Positions 22,034-30,814 of a stretch of 50,547 nt of DNA are shown piece after piece. The first letter of the stretch is position 1, and each line of letters starts with the position of its first letter. The position numbers and the translations under genes are program-made. Source of the stretch: Magnetospirillum aberrantis SpK (GTDB lineage: Bacteria > Pseudomonadota > Alphaproteobacteria > Rhodospirillales > Magnetospirillaceae); the NCBI RefSeq assembly GCF_011022235.1, contig NZ_JAAIYP010000043.1, forward strand, positions 1 through 50,547. Direction: 5' to 3'. The notes below the pieces were generated by a model, which did no database searches, had not been told where the DNA came from, and was given only the letters and a program-made list of their open reading frames with translations.

Positions 22034-22332
22034 ACCGTTTCGCGAGCGCCGAAAGCGGCCGCCCCGTGAACCGCCCCGACAACATCTGCGGCGTGCTGGT
22101 GCATGCCCGCCCGGCTGAACGTCTTGGGGTGGCCCGGCGTCTTGGGGAACTGCCGGGGGTCGAGGTCCACGTCACCGGCGACGACGGCAAGTTGATCGTC
22201 ACCGTCGAGGACACCGCCCAGACCCTGGCCGGCCCCACCATCGAGGGATTCATCCAAATGCCGGGCGTGCTGTCCGTCGCCCTGGCCTACCACCATTTCG
22301 ATTCCGTGCAGGAAGGGGAGATCGTTCCATGA
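22024..22332 (+). CDS. napD: Periplasmic nitrate reductase chaperone NapD
   Basis: Small cytoplasmic chaperone (102 residues) that binds the Tat signal peptide of NapA. The typical core [32 protein letters not shown] is present, preceded by an N-terminal extension of about 20 residues. The ATG at 22024 lies inside the end of napF and the stop overlaps the napA start as ATGA, so translation is probably coupled. Confidence 0.93.
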   Translation: MRVNRFASAESGRPVNRPDNICGVLVHARPAERLGVARRLGELPGVEVHVTGDDGKLIVTVEDTAQTLAGPTIEGFIQMPGVLSVALAYHHFDSVQEGEIVP

Positions 22333-24833
22333 GCTTGACCCGCCGCGACTTCATCAAGGCCCAGGCCGTCGCCGCCACCGCGGCCGCGGCAGGCATGGCT
22401 GTGCCGGCGGCGGCGCAGACCATGAAGCCCAACAACATCCGCTGGGACAAGGGCGTGTGCCGGTTCTGCGGGACCGGCTGCGGCGTCCTGGTCGGCGTCC
22501 AGGACGGGCGCGTGGTGGCGACCCAGGGCGACCCGGATGCTCCGGTCAACCGCGGTCTGAACTGCATCAAGGGCTATTTCCTGTCCAAGATCATGTACGG
22601 CCAGGACCGGCTGACTCAGCCGCTGTTGCGCATGACGAACGGCAAGTTCGACAAGAACGGCGAATTCGCGCCGATCTCGTGGGATCAAGCCTTCGACATC
22701 ATGGCCGAGAAGTGGAAGGAGCAACTGAAAAAGCCCGACGGCGTCACCCGCGTCGGCATGTTCGGTTCCGGCCAATGGACTATTTGGGAGGGCTATGCGG
22801 CGGCCAAGCTGATGAAGGCCGGATTCCGCTCCAACAACCTTGACCCCAACGCCCGGCACTGCATGGCGTCCGCCGTCACCGGCTTCATGCGCACGTTCAA
22901 CATGGACGAGCCCATGGGCTGTTACGACGACATCGAGATGGCCGACGCCTTCGTGCTGTGGGGCAGCAACATGGCCGAGATGCATCCGATCCTGTGGTCG
23001 CGCATCACCGACCGCCGCCTGACCCACGAGGGCGCCCAGGTGGCCATCTTGTCCACCTACGAGCACAAGTCGTTCGATCTGGCGGACATCCCCATGGTGT
23101 TCACGCCCCAGACCGACCTGGCCATCCTGAACTTCGTCTGCAACTACATCATTCAGAACGGCGCCGTGAACAAGGCGTTCGTCGACAAATGCGTGACCTT
23201 CAAGAAAGGCGTCACCGACATCGGTTATGGCCTGCGTCCGACTCATCCCTTGGAAAAGATTGCGGGCAACAACGGCTACGGCGAGGGCAAGGGCGATCCC
23301 AACAAGATGGAGAACTTCACTTTCGAGGAGTTCAAGGCCTTCGTCGCCGACTACACCGTCGAAAAGGTGTCCAAGCTGTCCGGCGTGCCCGAGGACAAGC
23401 TGATCGCCATGGCCAAGCTTTACGCCGACCCCAAGAAGAAGGTGGTGTCGTTCTGGACCATGGGCTTCAACCAGCATACGCGCGGAACGTGGGTCAACAA
23501 CATGATCTACAACGTGCATCTGCTGGTCGGAAAGATTTCCGAGCCCGGCTGCGGCCCGTTCTCGCTGACCGGCCAGCCCTCGGCCTGCGGTACCGCGCGT
23601 GAGGTCGGCACCTTCGCTCACCGTCTGCCCGCCGACATGGTGGTGATGAACGAAAAGCATCGCCAGATGGCCGAGCAGATATGGAAGCTGCCGGCGGGCA
23701 CCATCAATCCCAAGCCCGGTTATCACGCGGTGTTGCAGAACCGCATGCTGAAGGACGGCAAGCTCAACGCCTATTGGGTCCAATGCACCAACAACATGCA
23801 GACGGCGCCCAACATGAACGAGGAGGGGTATCCGGGCTACCGCAACCCCGAGGCCTTCGTGGTGGTGTCCGATCCCTATCCGACCGTCACCGCGTTGTCG
23901 GGCGACCTGATCCTGCCCACCGCCATGTGGATGGAGAAGGAAGGCGCCTACGGCAACGCCGAACGCCGCACCCAGTTCTGGCGCCAGCAGGTCAAGGCGC
24001 CGGGCGAAGCCCGTTCGGACCTGTGGCAACTGATGGAGTTCGCCAAGCGCTTCAAGATGGAGGAGGTCTGGCCGGCCGAATTGTTGGACAAGGCGCCCCA
24101 ATACAAGGGCAAGACCATGTTCGACGTACTCTATCGTAACGGTGCGGTGGACAAGTTCCCGCTGTCCGAGACGCAACAGGGGTTCGAGAACGACGAATCC
24201 GAGGCCTTTGGCTTCTATGTGCAAAAGGGGCTGTTCGAGGAATACGCCAGCTTCGGCCGCGGCCATGCCCATGACCTTGGCCCGTTCGACCTTTACCACA
24301 AGGCACGTGGCCTGCGGTGGCCGGTGGTCGACAACAAGGAAACCCTGTGGCGTTACCGCGAGGGGTTCGATCCTTACGTCAAGCAAGGCGAGGGCGTGCG
24401 GTTCTATGGCCGCCCCGACGGCCGCGCCTTCATCATCGCCTTGCCGTACCAGGACCCGGCCGAGATGCCGGATGGTGAATACGATTTGTGGCTGTGCACC
24501 GGCCGTGTGCTGGAACATTGGCATTCCGGGTCGATGACCAGGCGTGTGCCCGAACTGCACAAGGCTGTGCCGGCGGCGTTGTGCTACATGCACCCCAACG
24601 ACGCCAAGAAGCGGGGTTTGCGCAACGGCGACGTGGTCAAGCTCAAGAGCCGGCGCGGCGAAATCCAGACCCGCATCGACACCCGTGGCCGCAACCGGCC
24701 GCCCGAGGGGCTGGTGTTCGTGCCGTTCTTCGACGAATCCATCCTGGTCAACAAGCTCACCTTGGACGCCACCTGTCCGATCTCGAAAGAGACCGACTTC
24801 AAGAAGTGCGCGGTCAAGGTGGAAAAGGCGTAA
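22329..24833 (+). CDS. napA: Periplasmic nitrate reductase catalytic subunit NapA
   Basis: Molybdenum bis-MGD enzyme that reduces nitrate to nitrite in the periplasm. The 834 residues start with a Tat signal (TRRDFIK, cleavage after AAAQ at about 30), then 4Fe-4S ligands C44, C47, C51 and C79, and the molybdenum ligand C178 (NARHCMAS). Length and motifs fit NapA throughout. It is exported with cofactor by the Tat system. Confidence 0.98.
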   Translation: MSLTRRDFIKAQAVAATAAAAGMAVPAAAQTMKPNNIRWDKGVCRFCGTGCGVLVGVQDGRVVATQGDPDAPVNRGLNCIKGYFLSKIMYGQDRLTQPLLRMTNGKFDKNGEFAPISWDQAFDIMAEKWKEQLKKPDGVTRVGMFGSGQWTIWEGYAAAKLMKAGFRSNNLDPNARHCMASAVTGFMRTFNMDEPMGCYDDIEMADAFVLWGSNMAEMHPILWSRITDRRLTHEGAQVAILSTYEHKSFDLADIPMVFTPQTDLAILNFVCNYIIQNGAVNKAFVDKCVTFKKGVTDIGYGLRPTHPLEKIAGNNGYGEGKGDPNKMENFTFEEFKAFVADYTVEKVSKLSGVPEDKLIAMAKLYADPKKKVVSFWTMGFNQHTRGTWVNNMIYNVHLLVGKISEPGCGPFSLTGQPSACGTAREVGTFAHRLPADMVVMNEKHRQMAEQIWKLPAGTINPKPGYHAVLQNRMLKDGKLNAYWVQCTNNMQTAPNMNEEGYPGYRNPEAFVVVSDPYPTVTALSGDLILPTAMWMEKEGAYGNAERRTQFWRQQVKAPGEARSDLWQLMEFAKRFKMEEVWPAELLDKAPQYKGKTMFDVLYRNGAVDKFPLSETQQGFENDESEAFGFYVQKGLFEEYASFGRGHAHDLGPFDLYHKARGLRWPVVDNKETLWRYREGFDPYVKQGEGVRFYGRPDGRAFIIALPYQDPAEMPDGEYDLWLCTGRVLEHWHSGSMTRRVPELHKAVPAALCYMHPNDAKKRGLRNGDVVKLKSRRGEIQTRIDTRGRNRPPEGLVFVPFFDESILVNKLTLDATCPISKETDFKKCAVKVEKA

Positions 24834-24881
24834 GGGCCGGGGCCGCCGCCAAGCGCGGCGGCCCGTCCCGGAGGCTCGATC

Positions 24882-25673
24882 ATGGCTGACGGCAAAGCGA
24901 ACATGGACCGGCGCGGCCTGCTCACACAGGGGCTTCGCGCCGCCTGCGGGGCGGGGGTTCTGGCTCTGTTGCTGAGTGTTCCTGCCCGGCGACGGGCCGA
25001 GGCGGTCGCCCTGCGTCCGCCCGGTGCCATCGACGAAGGCGAGTTCCTGTCGGCGTGCGTGCGCTGCGGCCTGTGCGTGCGCGACTGTCCCTACGGCACG
25101 TTGAAACTGGCCGAGCCCGGTGACGGCGTGCCGGTGGGAACGCCGTTCTTTCATGGACGCGACGTGCCGTGCGAGATGTGCGAGCACATTCCCTGTGTGG
25201 TCGCCTGTCCCACCGGAGCGCTCGACAAGTCGCTGACCGACATCACCCAGGCGAAGATGGGGGTGGCGGTGCTGGTCGGGCACGAGACCTGCCTGAATTA
25301 CCTCGGGCTGCGTTGCGACGTCTGCTACCGCGTCTGTCCGTTGTCCAACCAGGCGATCTCGCTCGAGACCCACCACAACGAACGCACCGGCAAGCACGCC
25401 ATCCTGTTGCCGGTGGTTCACACCGACAAATGCACCGGCTGCGGCAAATGCGAAAAGGCCTGTGTGCTGGACGAGGCGGCCATCAAGGTGCTGCCCCATG
25501 CCCAGGCGGTGGGCCAGTTGGGCAAGCATTATCGGCTGGGGTGGAAGGAAAAGGAAAAGGCCGGACGCGCGCTGATCGACGACAACCTGCAACTGCCCAT
25601 TCGCGGCATGGAGCAGGGCCTGCCCAGTTCCCAGCGCACGCCCAATGGTGGCTTCAAGGAGTTCAAGCCATGA
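24882..25673 (+). CDS. napG: Ferredoxin-type protein NapG
   Basis: Periplasmic iron-sulfur protein that works with NapH to pass quinol electrons toward NapC and NapB. The 263 residues have a Tat-like leader (MDRRGLLTQG and a hydrophobic stretch to about 40), then four 4Fe-4S cysteine groups beginning with CVRCGLCVRDCP, CEMCEHIPCVVACP, CDVCYRVCP and CTGCGKCEKAC. GGAGG precedes the ATG at 24882. Its stop overlaps the napH start. Confidence 0.95.
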   Translation: MADGKANMDRRGLLTQGLRAACGAGVLALLLSVPARRRAEAVALRPPGAIDEGEFLSACVRCGLCVRDCPYGTLKLAEPGDGVPVGTPFFHGRDVPCEMCEHIPCVVACPTGALDKSLTDITQAKMGVAVLVGHETCLNYLGLRCDVCYRVCPLSNQAISLETHHNERTGKHAILLPVVHTDKCTGCGKCEKACVLDEAAIKVLPHAQAVGQLGKHYRLGWKEKEKAGRALIDDNLQLPIRGMEQGLPSSQRTPNGGFKEFKP

Positions 25674-26563
25674 TCCCCGGCGCCTCCAAGGCCGCCCAGA
25701 CGGGGTGGCTGTCCGCGCACAAATGGCTGTTGGCCCGCCGTGCCGCGCAATTGACCTTCCTGGCCCTGTTCCTGTCCGGGCCGCTGATGGGCGTGTGGAT
25801 CGTCAAGGGAACCTTGGCCTCCAGCCTGACGCTCGGCGTGCTGCCGTTGACCGATCCCATGATGGCGATGCAAGCCTTGCTGGCCGGCCACATGCTGGAA
25901 AGCACCGCCTTGGTGGGGGCGGCCATCGTTCTGGCCTTTTATGTGGTGGTCGGCGGCCGGGTGTTCTGTTCCTGGGTCTGCCCGGTCAACCTTGTCTCCG
26001 ATTTCGCCCTGTGGCTGCGCGGCCGCCTTGGCCTCAAGGAAAGCCTGACGCTGGACCGCCGGCTTCGGTTCTGGCTGTTGGCGGGCGTGGCGGTGGGATC
26101 GGCCGTGACCGGGGCCATCGTCTGGGAATTCGTCAACCCGGTGACCATGCTGCATCGCGGTCTGGTGATGGGCTCGGTGCTGGGCGGCGGGGCCGCGCTG
26201 GTGGCGGCGGCGGCGGTGCTGCTGTTCGACCTTGGCGTGGCGGCCAACGGCTGGTGCGGCCATCTGTGCCCGGTGGGGGCCTTTTACGGCCTGTTGGGGC
26301 GGGTGGCGATCCTGCGGGTGCGCGCCGATGGCCGTGCTGCCTGCGACAATTGCATGGAATGTTTCGCGGTCTGCCCCGAACGCCAGGTGATCGCACCGGC
26401 GCTGCGAGGCGAGGACAAGGGCATCGGACCGGTCATCGACGCCGGCGCGTGCACCAATTGCGGCCGCTGCATCGACGTTTGCTCAAAACAAGTTTTTCGG
26501 TTCGGCACCCGTTTCCACAACCGGGTTCCGGCCGCAACCGACGACGTTCTGCAAGGGGAGTGA
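25670..26563 (+). CDS. napH: Membrane ferredoxin-type quinol dehydrogenase NapH
   Basis: Inner-membrane partner of NapG (297 residues). Several hydrophobic spans alternate with the two CxxxCP motifs CSWVCPVNL and CGHLCPVGAF typical of NapH/NosR-like proteins, and two C-terminal 4Fe-4S groups (CDNCMECFAVCP and CTNCGRCIDVC) follow. The ATG at 25670 overlaps the end of napG. Confidence 0.95.
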   Translation: MIPGASKAAQTGWLSAHKWLLARRAAQLTFLALFLSGPLMGVWIVKGTLASSLTLGVLPLTDPMMAMQALLAGHMLESTALVGAAIVLAFYVVVGGRVFCSWVCPVNLVSDFALWLRGRLGLKESLTLDRRLRFWLLAGVAVGSAVTGAIVWEFVNPVTMLHRGLVMGSVLGGGAALVAAAAVLLFDLGVAANGWCGHLCPVGAFYGLLGRVAILRVRADGRAACDNCMECFAVCPERQVIAPALRGEDKGIGPVIDAGACTNCGRCIDVCSKQVFRFGTRFHNRVPAATDDVLQGE

Positions 26564-26568
26564 GTGCT

Positions 26569-27015
26569 GTGAAAAGCAAGATCATGGCTGTCGCCGTCGC
26601 CTTGGGCCTGGCCCTTGGTCTCGGCATGGGGAGCGCATCCGTCTCGGCCGAGGACCTCAAGGGTCTGCGCGGGGCGGCTGTCAACACACCCGACAAGGCA
26701 CCCGAGACCTTCCGGGTCCAGGACGGCGTCAAGCTGGAACGCGCCTATCGCCAACAGCCGCCGCTGGTGCCGCACACCACCGACAAATACGAGATCGACC
26801 TCAAGGTCAACCAATGTCTGCGTTGCCATGAATGGCCGTATTCCGACCAGGAGAAGGCGCCGAAAATTTCGGACCTGCACTATCTCGACCGCAATGGTGT
26901 GCGCCAGGACACGGTGAACGGCAACCGTTACGTCTGCACCCAGTGCCACGTCTCCCAGGTCGACGCCAAGCCGCTGGTGGAAAACAAGTTCCAGCCCGCT
27001 GCCATCAACCGCTGA
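26569..27015 (+). CDS. napB: Diheme cytochrome c NapB
   Basis: Electron-transfer subunit bound to NapA in the periplasm. The 148 residues begin with a signal peptide (cleavage after SVSA, about 27) and carry two heme sites, CLRCH at 83-87 and CTQCH at 123-127, with KYEIDLKVNQ upstream. The GTG at 26569 is chosen because AGGGGAG lies eight bases upstream; an ATG at 26584 is possible. Confidence 0.95.
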   Translation: MKSKIMAVAVALGLALGLGMGSASVSAEDLKGLRGAAVNTPDKAPETFRVQDGVKLERAYRQQPPLVPHTTDKYEIDLKVNQCLRCHEWPYSDQEKAPKISDLHYLDRNGVRQDTVNGNRYVCTQCHVSQVDAKPLVENKFQPAAINR

Positions 27016-27037
27016 CGGCCCTGAAAGGATTTCGGTC

Positions 27038-27694
27038 ATGAACAACGACAACGAATCCGCCCAGGCGGCCACGCCGGGGTTCCTGTGCCGGTTGTGGGCA
27101 ACCTTGCGCAAGCCGGCCGGCCGGTGGTCGCTGGGCGCGCTGCTGGTGGTCGGTTTCGGTGCCGGCATCGTCTTCTGGGGCGGCTTCAACACCGTCCTGG
27201 AACTGACCAATACCGAGACGTTCTGTCTGTCGTGCCACGAGATGGAACAAAACGTCTATCGCGAATATCGCGGCACCATCCACGACAGCAACCGCTCGGG
27301 CGTGCGCGCCACCTGTCCCGACTGCCATGTGCCGCGTCCGTGGTTCTACAAGATCAAGCGCAAGGTGCAGGCGTCGAACGAGGTGTTGCACAAGATTCTG
27401 GGCACCATCGACACCCGCGAGAAGTTCGAGGAAAAGCGCCTGAGCCTGGCCATGAACGAATGGAAGCGGATGAAGGAAACCGATTCCCGCGAGTGCCGCA
27501 ACTGCCACAGCTTCTCGTCTTTCGACCTGTCGCGTCAGCAAAAGCGGGCCCAGATCCGCCATGACGAAGCCATCGATGAAGGCAAGACCTGCATCGATTG
27601 CCACAAGGGCGTGGCCCACAAGCTGCCCAAGGGTGCGTTCGAGGCCGAACGCGAACTGAACGAAACCTGGAACGCCGCTCACAAAAAGCAATAA
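27038..27694 (+). CDS. napC: Tetraheme quinol dehydrogenase NapC
   Basis: Membrane-anchored NapC/NirT cytochrome that oxidises quinol and reduces NapB. The 218 residues have one membrane anchor at about 31-50 and four CxxCH sites at 63-67, 93-97, 153-157 and 185-189. Last gene of napFDAGHBC; a terminator follows within 25 bases. Confidence 0.97.
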   Translation: MNNDNESAQAATPGFLCRLWATLRKPAGRWSLGALLVVGFGAGIVFWGGFNTVLELTNTETFCLSCHEMEQNVYREYRGTIHDSNRSGVRATCPDCHVPRPWFYKIKRKVQASNEVLHKILGTIDTREKFEEKRLSLAMNEWKRMKETDSRECRNCHSFSSFDLSRQQKRAQIRHDEAIDEGKTCIDCHKGVAHKLPKGAFEAERELNETWNAAHKKQ

Positions 27695-27715
27695 ACCCCT
27701 CGGAACGCAAACTGA

Positions 27716-27741
27716 CCCCGCCGGCAACGGCGGGGTTTTTT
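27716..27741 (+). terminator. Rho-independent terminator of the nap operon
   Basis: Eight-base stem CCCCGCCG/CGGCGGGG around GCAA followed by six T residues, just after napC and between it and the convergent lptG-like gene. Confidence 0.95.
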
Positions 27742-27756
27742 GCTGGGGACTTGCCG

Positions 27757-28821
27757 TCAGCGCCCTTCTTCGAAATGCACCCAGGCGGCCAGTCCCAACA
27801 GGATGAAGGACAGCGGCGCGCTCCATACCGCCAGGACCGCCGGGATGGCGGCGGCCTCGCCCATGGACAGGAACAGGCCGTTGACCACCAGGAAGGCCAG
27901 CCCCAGCCCCAGGCTGCTGGCCATGCCGTAGATCAGGTTGCCCGAGCGGCGAAGCCCGTGCAGGGCCGGAACCGCCAGCAGCAGCATCACCAGGGGAACG
28001 GTAGCGGCGGCATATCCCCGATGGACGACGACGCGATAATGGGCGGCGCTGTCCTTGCCGCTCCACCGGCCGTCCAGGACTTGTTGCGCCTGGGCGCTCG
28101 ACATGCGCGACAGCGACAGTGTCAGTTGACGGATGTTGTCCACGCTGGGGCCATCGCTCCAGACCAGTCGCGGAGCCGCCTTGCCGCCTTCGGCAAGAGT
28201 GACCTTGTCGTGCTCAAGGTGCCATTTGCCGTCTTCGAAACGGGCGGATTTGGCCCGCGACACCGCCGTCAGCCGGCCGTCGGCGTCGCGGTCGTAGCGG
28301 GTGACGGTGTCCAGGCTCTTTCCGTCCTCGTCGATCCGGCCGATGGATACGATCCGGTTGCCGACGCGCAGCCATTGCGCACGGTTCTTGTCGGCGTCGT
28401 CGTCATCCTTGCGCACGGTGTCTTGCCACCACAGGGCGAAGGAACGCTCCGAGGCCGGGGCCACATGGTCCTCGAACAGATAGTTGACGGTGCCGCACAC
28501 CAGGATCACCGGCCACAGCGAGCGCAGAAAGCGCAACGGCGACAGTCCGGCCGAACGCAGGATCACCATTTCGTTGCTGCGCGCCAGGGTGCCGAAGGCC
28601 AGGGCGCTGCCGATCAGTACCGCCAACGGAAACAGCCGGTCCACGGCCAGCGGCAGGCGCAGCGCCAGATAGGTCAGGACCACATCCATGCCACGGGTGT
28701 CGCCCAGCACACGGCGGATCGCCTCGAGCATCTCGATCAGCAGCACCAGCGCGGTCAACGACGCCAGGACGGCGGCGATGCGGGTGGCGACCACGCGCGA
28801 CAGGTAAAGGGTCAGCGTCAT
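27757..28821 (-). CDS. lptG: LptG-type permease at the end of the sphingolipid operon
   Basis: A 354-residue YjgP/YjgQ-family membrane permease: N-terminal spans (residues 12-34 and 55-80), the SNEMVILRSAGLSP loop, a periplasmic beta-jellyroll region in the middle, and C-terminal spans ending LLGLAAWVHFEEGR. In the lipopolysaccharide machine LptF and LptG form the LptB2FG extractor. Here the pair closes an operon for sphingolipid-like lipids and no lptD or lptB is near, so it may be a dedicated paralogue that moves those lipids. The ATG at 28821 overlaps the lptF stop (ATGA). Confidence 0.88.
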   Translation of the reverse strand: MTLTLYLSRVVATRIAAVLASLTALVLLIEMLEAIRRVLGDTRGMDVVLTYLALRLPLAVDRLFPLAVLIGSALAFGTLARSNEMVILRSAGLSPLRFLRSLWPVILVCGTVNYLFEDHVAPASERSFALWWQDTVRKDDDDADKNRAQWLRVGNRIVSIGRIDEDGKSLDTVTRYDRDADGRLTAVSRAKSARFEDGKWHLEHDKVTLAEGGKAAPRLVWSDGPSVDNIRQLTLSLSRMSSAQAQQVLDGRWSGKDSAAHYRVVVHRGYAAATVPLVMLLLAVPALHGLRRSGNLIYGMASSLGLGLAFLVVNGLFLSMGEAAAIPAVLAVWSAPLSFILLGLAAWVHFEEGR

Positions 28822-29999
28822 GGCCGCACCCCCTTGCTTCGCCGGATCAGGATACGAACGGCGATCGCCACGTCCTCCATGAGGGAGAAGACGCGATCCA
28901 GCGGGTTTTCGCCGGGGCGCCGCTGGGCCCGCCAGAACAGGCTCAGGCTGAAGGCGGCGAAGATCGCCGTCGCACCCCACAGGGTGAGCACCGGAAGACG
29001 GCCGGAATCGGCCAGTCCTTCCAGGGTTTGCAGGACGTAATGGAACACCAGCAACACCACGGCGCCGAACACGATGCCGATGCCGCGCCGTTGCCGCTTG
29101 GCCGCCAGCGCCATGGGAATGGCGAGGAACGGCAGAAAGACCAGCGACATCGCCCGCACCAGACGGCCGTGCAGTTCCGCCAGGATTTCCGAACGGGGCA
29201 GGGGCGGCGTGGGGGTGGTGGCGCCGTCCAGCAATTCGTCCAGACTGTATTCGCGCACGTCGTTGCCGCGCGGCCGGAACTCGGGCAAGGTCGCGGCGAA
29301 GCTGCGGTCCATCTCCAGCGTGTCGAAATGGTTGAACGAGGTTTGGCCGCCGGCGCCGACGAACGCCTGGACGCCGTCATAAAGGCGCAGTCCGAAACGC
29401 GAGCGGCCGGCGTCGAAATCCAGTTCGCCACGGGCGGCGGTGGTGATGATCTCGCGGCCGTCGCGCCATTGGTGGACGAACACCTTTTCCAGGGTGTTGC
29501 CGAAATCGGTTACCCGGTCGGCGGTCACCACCGTATTCTTGCCGATTGTGGAAAAGGCGTATTCCGGCACCCGCGCCCCCCAGGGCACGTTGGTCGCCAG
29601 ATAATAGACGGCGCGATAGGCGTAGCGGCCATAGGGCTGGGCATAGCCGAACAGGGCGACGCTGATCGCCACCAGCACCAGCGCGGAGGCGACGAACGGC
29701 ACGGCGAAACGGGCGGGCGATATGCCGCAGCTCAACAAGGCGTCGAATTCGTTGTCGTCGCCCAGCCGTGTCACCTGAAGAAAGACGCTGAGGAAGAAAC
29801 CGGCCGGCAACGCCAGACCCAGATAGTGGGGCACCAGATAAAGCGCCATTTCCCACACCATGGTCACCGGTCCGCCATGCAGGCTGACGATGTCGAACAG
29901 CCGTAAGATACGCTCCAGCACCAGCGACGCCAGCACGACGGCCAGGGCGATGCCCAGACGGCGCCAGGTTTCCGCCAGCAGGTAGCGGTCGATCAGCAT
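28818..29999 (-). CDS. lptF: LptF-type permease
   Basis: A 393-residue YjgP/YjgQ-family permease: MLIDRYLLAETWRRLGIALAVVLASL at the N-terminus, the GDDNEFDALLSCGISP loop typical of the family, a central periplasmic domain (residues about 140-270), and three C-terminal spans around residues 290-370. The start lies inside the end of the preceding nucleotidyltransferase gene (ATGCTGA), so translation is probably coupled. With the following lptG it would form a heterodimeric lipid extractor; whether its substrate is LPS or the operon's own lipid cannot be read from sequence. Confidence 0.88.
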   Translation of the reverse strand: MLIDRYLLAETWRRLGIALAVVLASLVLERILRLFDIVSLHGGPVTMVWEMALYLVPHYLGLALPAGFFLSVFLQVTRLGDDNEFDALLSCGISPARFAVPFVASALVLVAISVALFGYAQPYGRYAYRAVYYLATNVPWGARVPEYAFSTIGKNTVVTADRVTDFGNTLEKVFVHQWRDGREIITTAARGELDFDAGRSRFGLRLYDGVQAFVGAGGQTSFNHFDTLEMDRSFAATLPEFRPRGNDVREYSLDELLDGATTPTPPLPRSEILAELHGRLVRAMSLVFLPFLAIPMALAAKRQRRGIGIVFGAVVLLVFHYVLQTLEGLADSGRLPVLTLWGATAIFAAFSLSLFWRAQRRPGENPLDRVFSLMEDVAIAVRILIRRSKGVRP

Positions 30000-30814
30000 G
30001 CCGCCCGCTCCTGGGAAAGGCGTTCGGCCAGGATGCGTTCGGCCAAGATGCGTTCGGCCAGCGTCAGGTCGGACGGCCGGTCCACGTCCATGGCGGCTTC
30101 GGCGAACGGCATGTCCACGGCGGCCAACCGGGTGCCGGTCCGCCGTCCCATCCGCTTGAGGGCCTGATCCAGGCGCAGCAGCCCAAGCGCGAACCGCACC
30201 AGGGTCAGCGGACCAAGCCGGCGGATCATCGCCCATGGCCGCTTGCGGTCGCGTTCCAATGCCGCCCAGAACTCCACCACCGAAGCGGCGCCTTCGCCGC
30301 TCAGCAGGAACAGGTTGCAGCCGCTGACCTGACAATCGGCGAAGCGCCAATAGGTGCGGCGGGTGTCGGGATAGGCGGCGGCGATGGTGGTCTTGGTCGC
30401 CACCGCCACGGCGGCGTTGCCGTCTTCGGGGGCGGTGGCCAGGAAATGGCGCACCATGGCCGGGGTCAACAGGGCGTGGTCGGCGGTGGCGATCAGTATC
30501 GGCCCGCCATCGGCCGGCAATGCCGCCCTTACGGTGCGGGCGGGCGATTCCGCCGGGGGCATGATGGTCAGGTTGCCGCCCTGGCTCAGCCGGTCGACGA
30601 TCATCCGCGATTGCGGCGAATCGGGCGGGTCCATGGCGATGGTCAGCGACGCCTCGGGCAACGCGGCGCGCAACGCCTCGACCACCCGTTCCAGCATGGG
30701 TGTTCCCGCCACCGGGGCGAAGGCCTTGCGCTCGACCCCGGCCATCTGCGCCACCGGGTCGGCGCCGCCGCGGCTGCCGGCCAGGATCAGGATTTGCGGA
30801 GGGAGGCGGGTCAT
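29993..30814 (-). CDS. MobA-like nucleotidyltransferase
   Basis: A 273-residue protein of the NTP_transf_3 type. The N-terminal nucleotide loop reads LAGSRGGADPVAQ and is followed by KAFAPVAGTPMLERVVEAL; ATADHALLTPAMV holds the expected metal aspartate region. In this operon it may activate the head-group alcohol as a CDP derivative for the CDP-alcohol phosphotransferase, but this is inference. The C-terminus contains three copies of LAERI from a 15-base repeat. Its ATG overlaps the GNAT gene stop, and its own end overlaps lptF. Confidence 0.8.
   Translation of the reverse strand: MTRLPPQILILAGSRGGADPVAQMAGVERKAFAPVAGTPMLERVVEALRAALPEASLTIAMDPPDSPQSRMIVDRLSQGGNLTIMPPAESPARTVRAALPADGGPILIATADHALLTPAMVRHFLATAPEDGNAAVAVATKTTIAAAYPDTRRTYWRFADCQVSGCNLFLLSGEGAASVVEFWAALERDRKRPWAMIRRLGPLTLVRFALGLLRLDQALKRMGRRTGTRLAAVDMPFAEAAMDVDRPSDLTLAERILAERILAERLSQERAAC
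30020..30064 (-). repeat. Three tandem 15-base units in a coding C-terminus
   Basis: GCGTTCGGCCAGGAT is followed by two near copies (30035-30049, 30050-30064), coding for repeated LAERI near the end of the MobA-like protein. Because the unit is a multiple of three, copy-number change would not shift the frame. Confidence 0.85.

Noticed and set aside
22287-25592. 1101-residue open frame on the minus strand
   Set aside because: It is antisense to napA and napG, whose motifs are unmistakable. Long shadow frames of this kind are expected in high-GC coding DNA, and the product has no domain pattern.
27757-29999. Treating lptFG as ordinary LPS export genes of an lpt-pdxA-ksgA cluster
   Set aside because: None of the usual neighbours are present, and the genes overlap into the sphingolipid operon.
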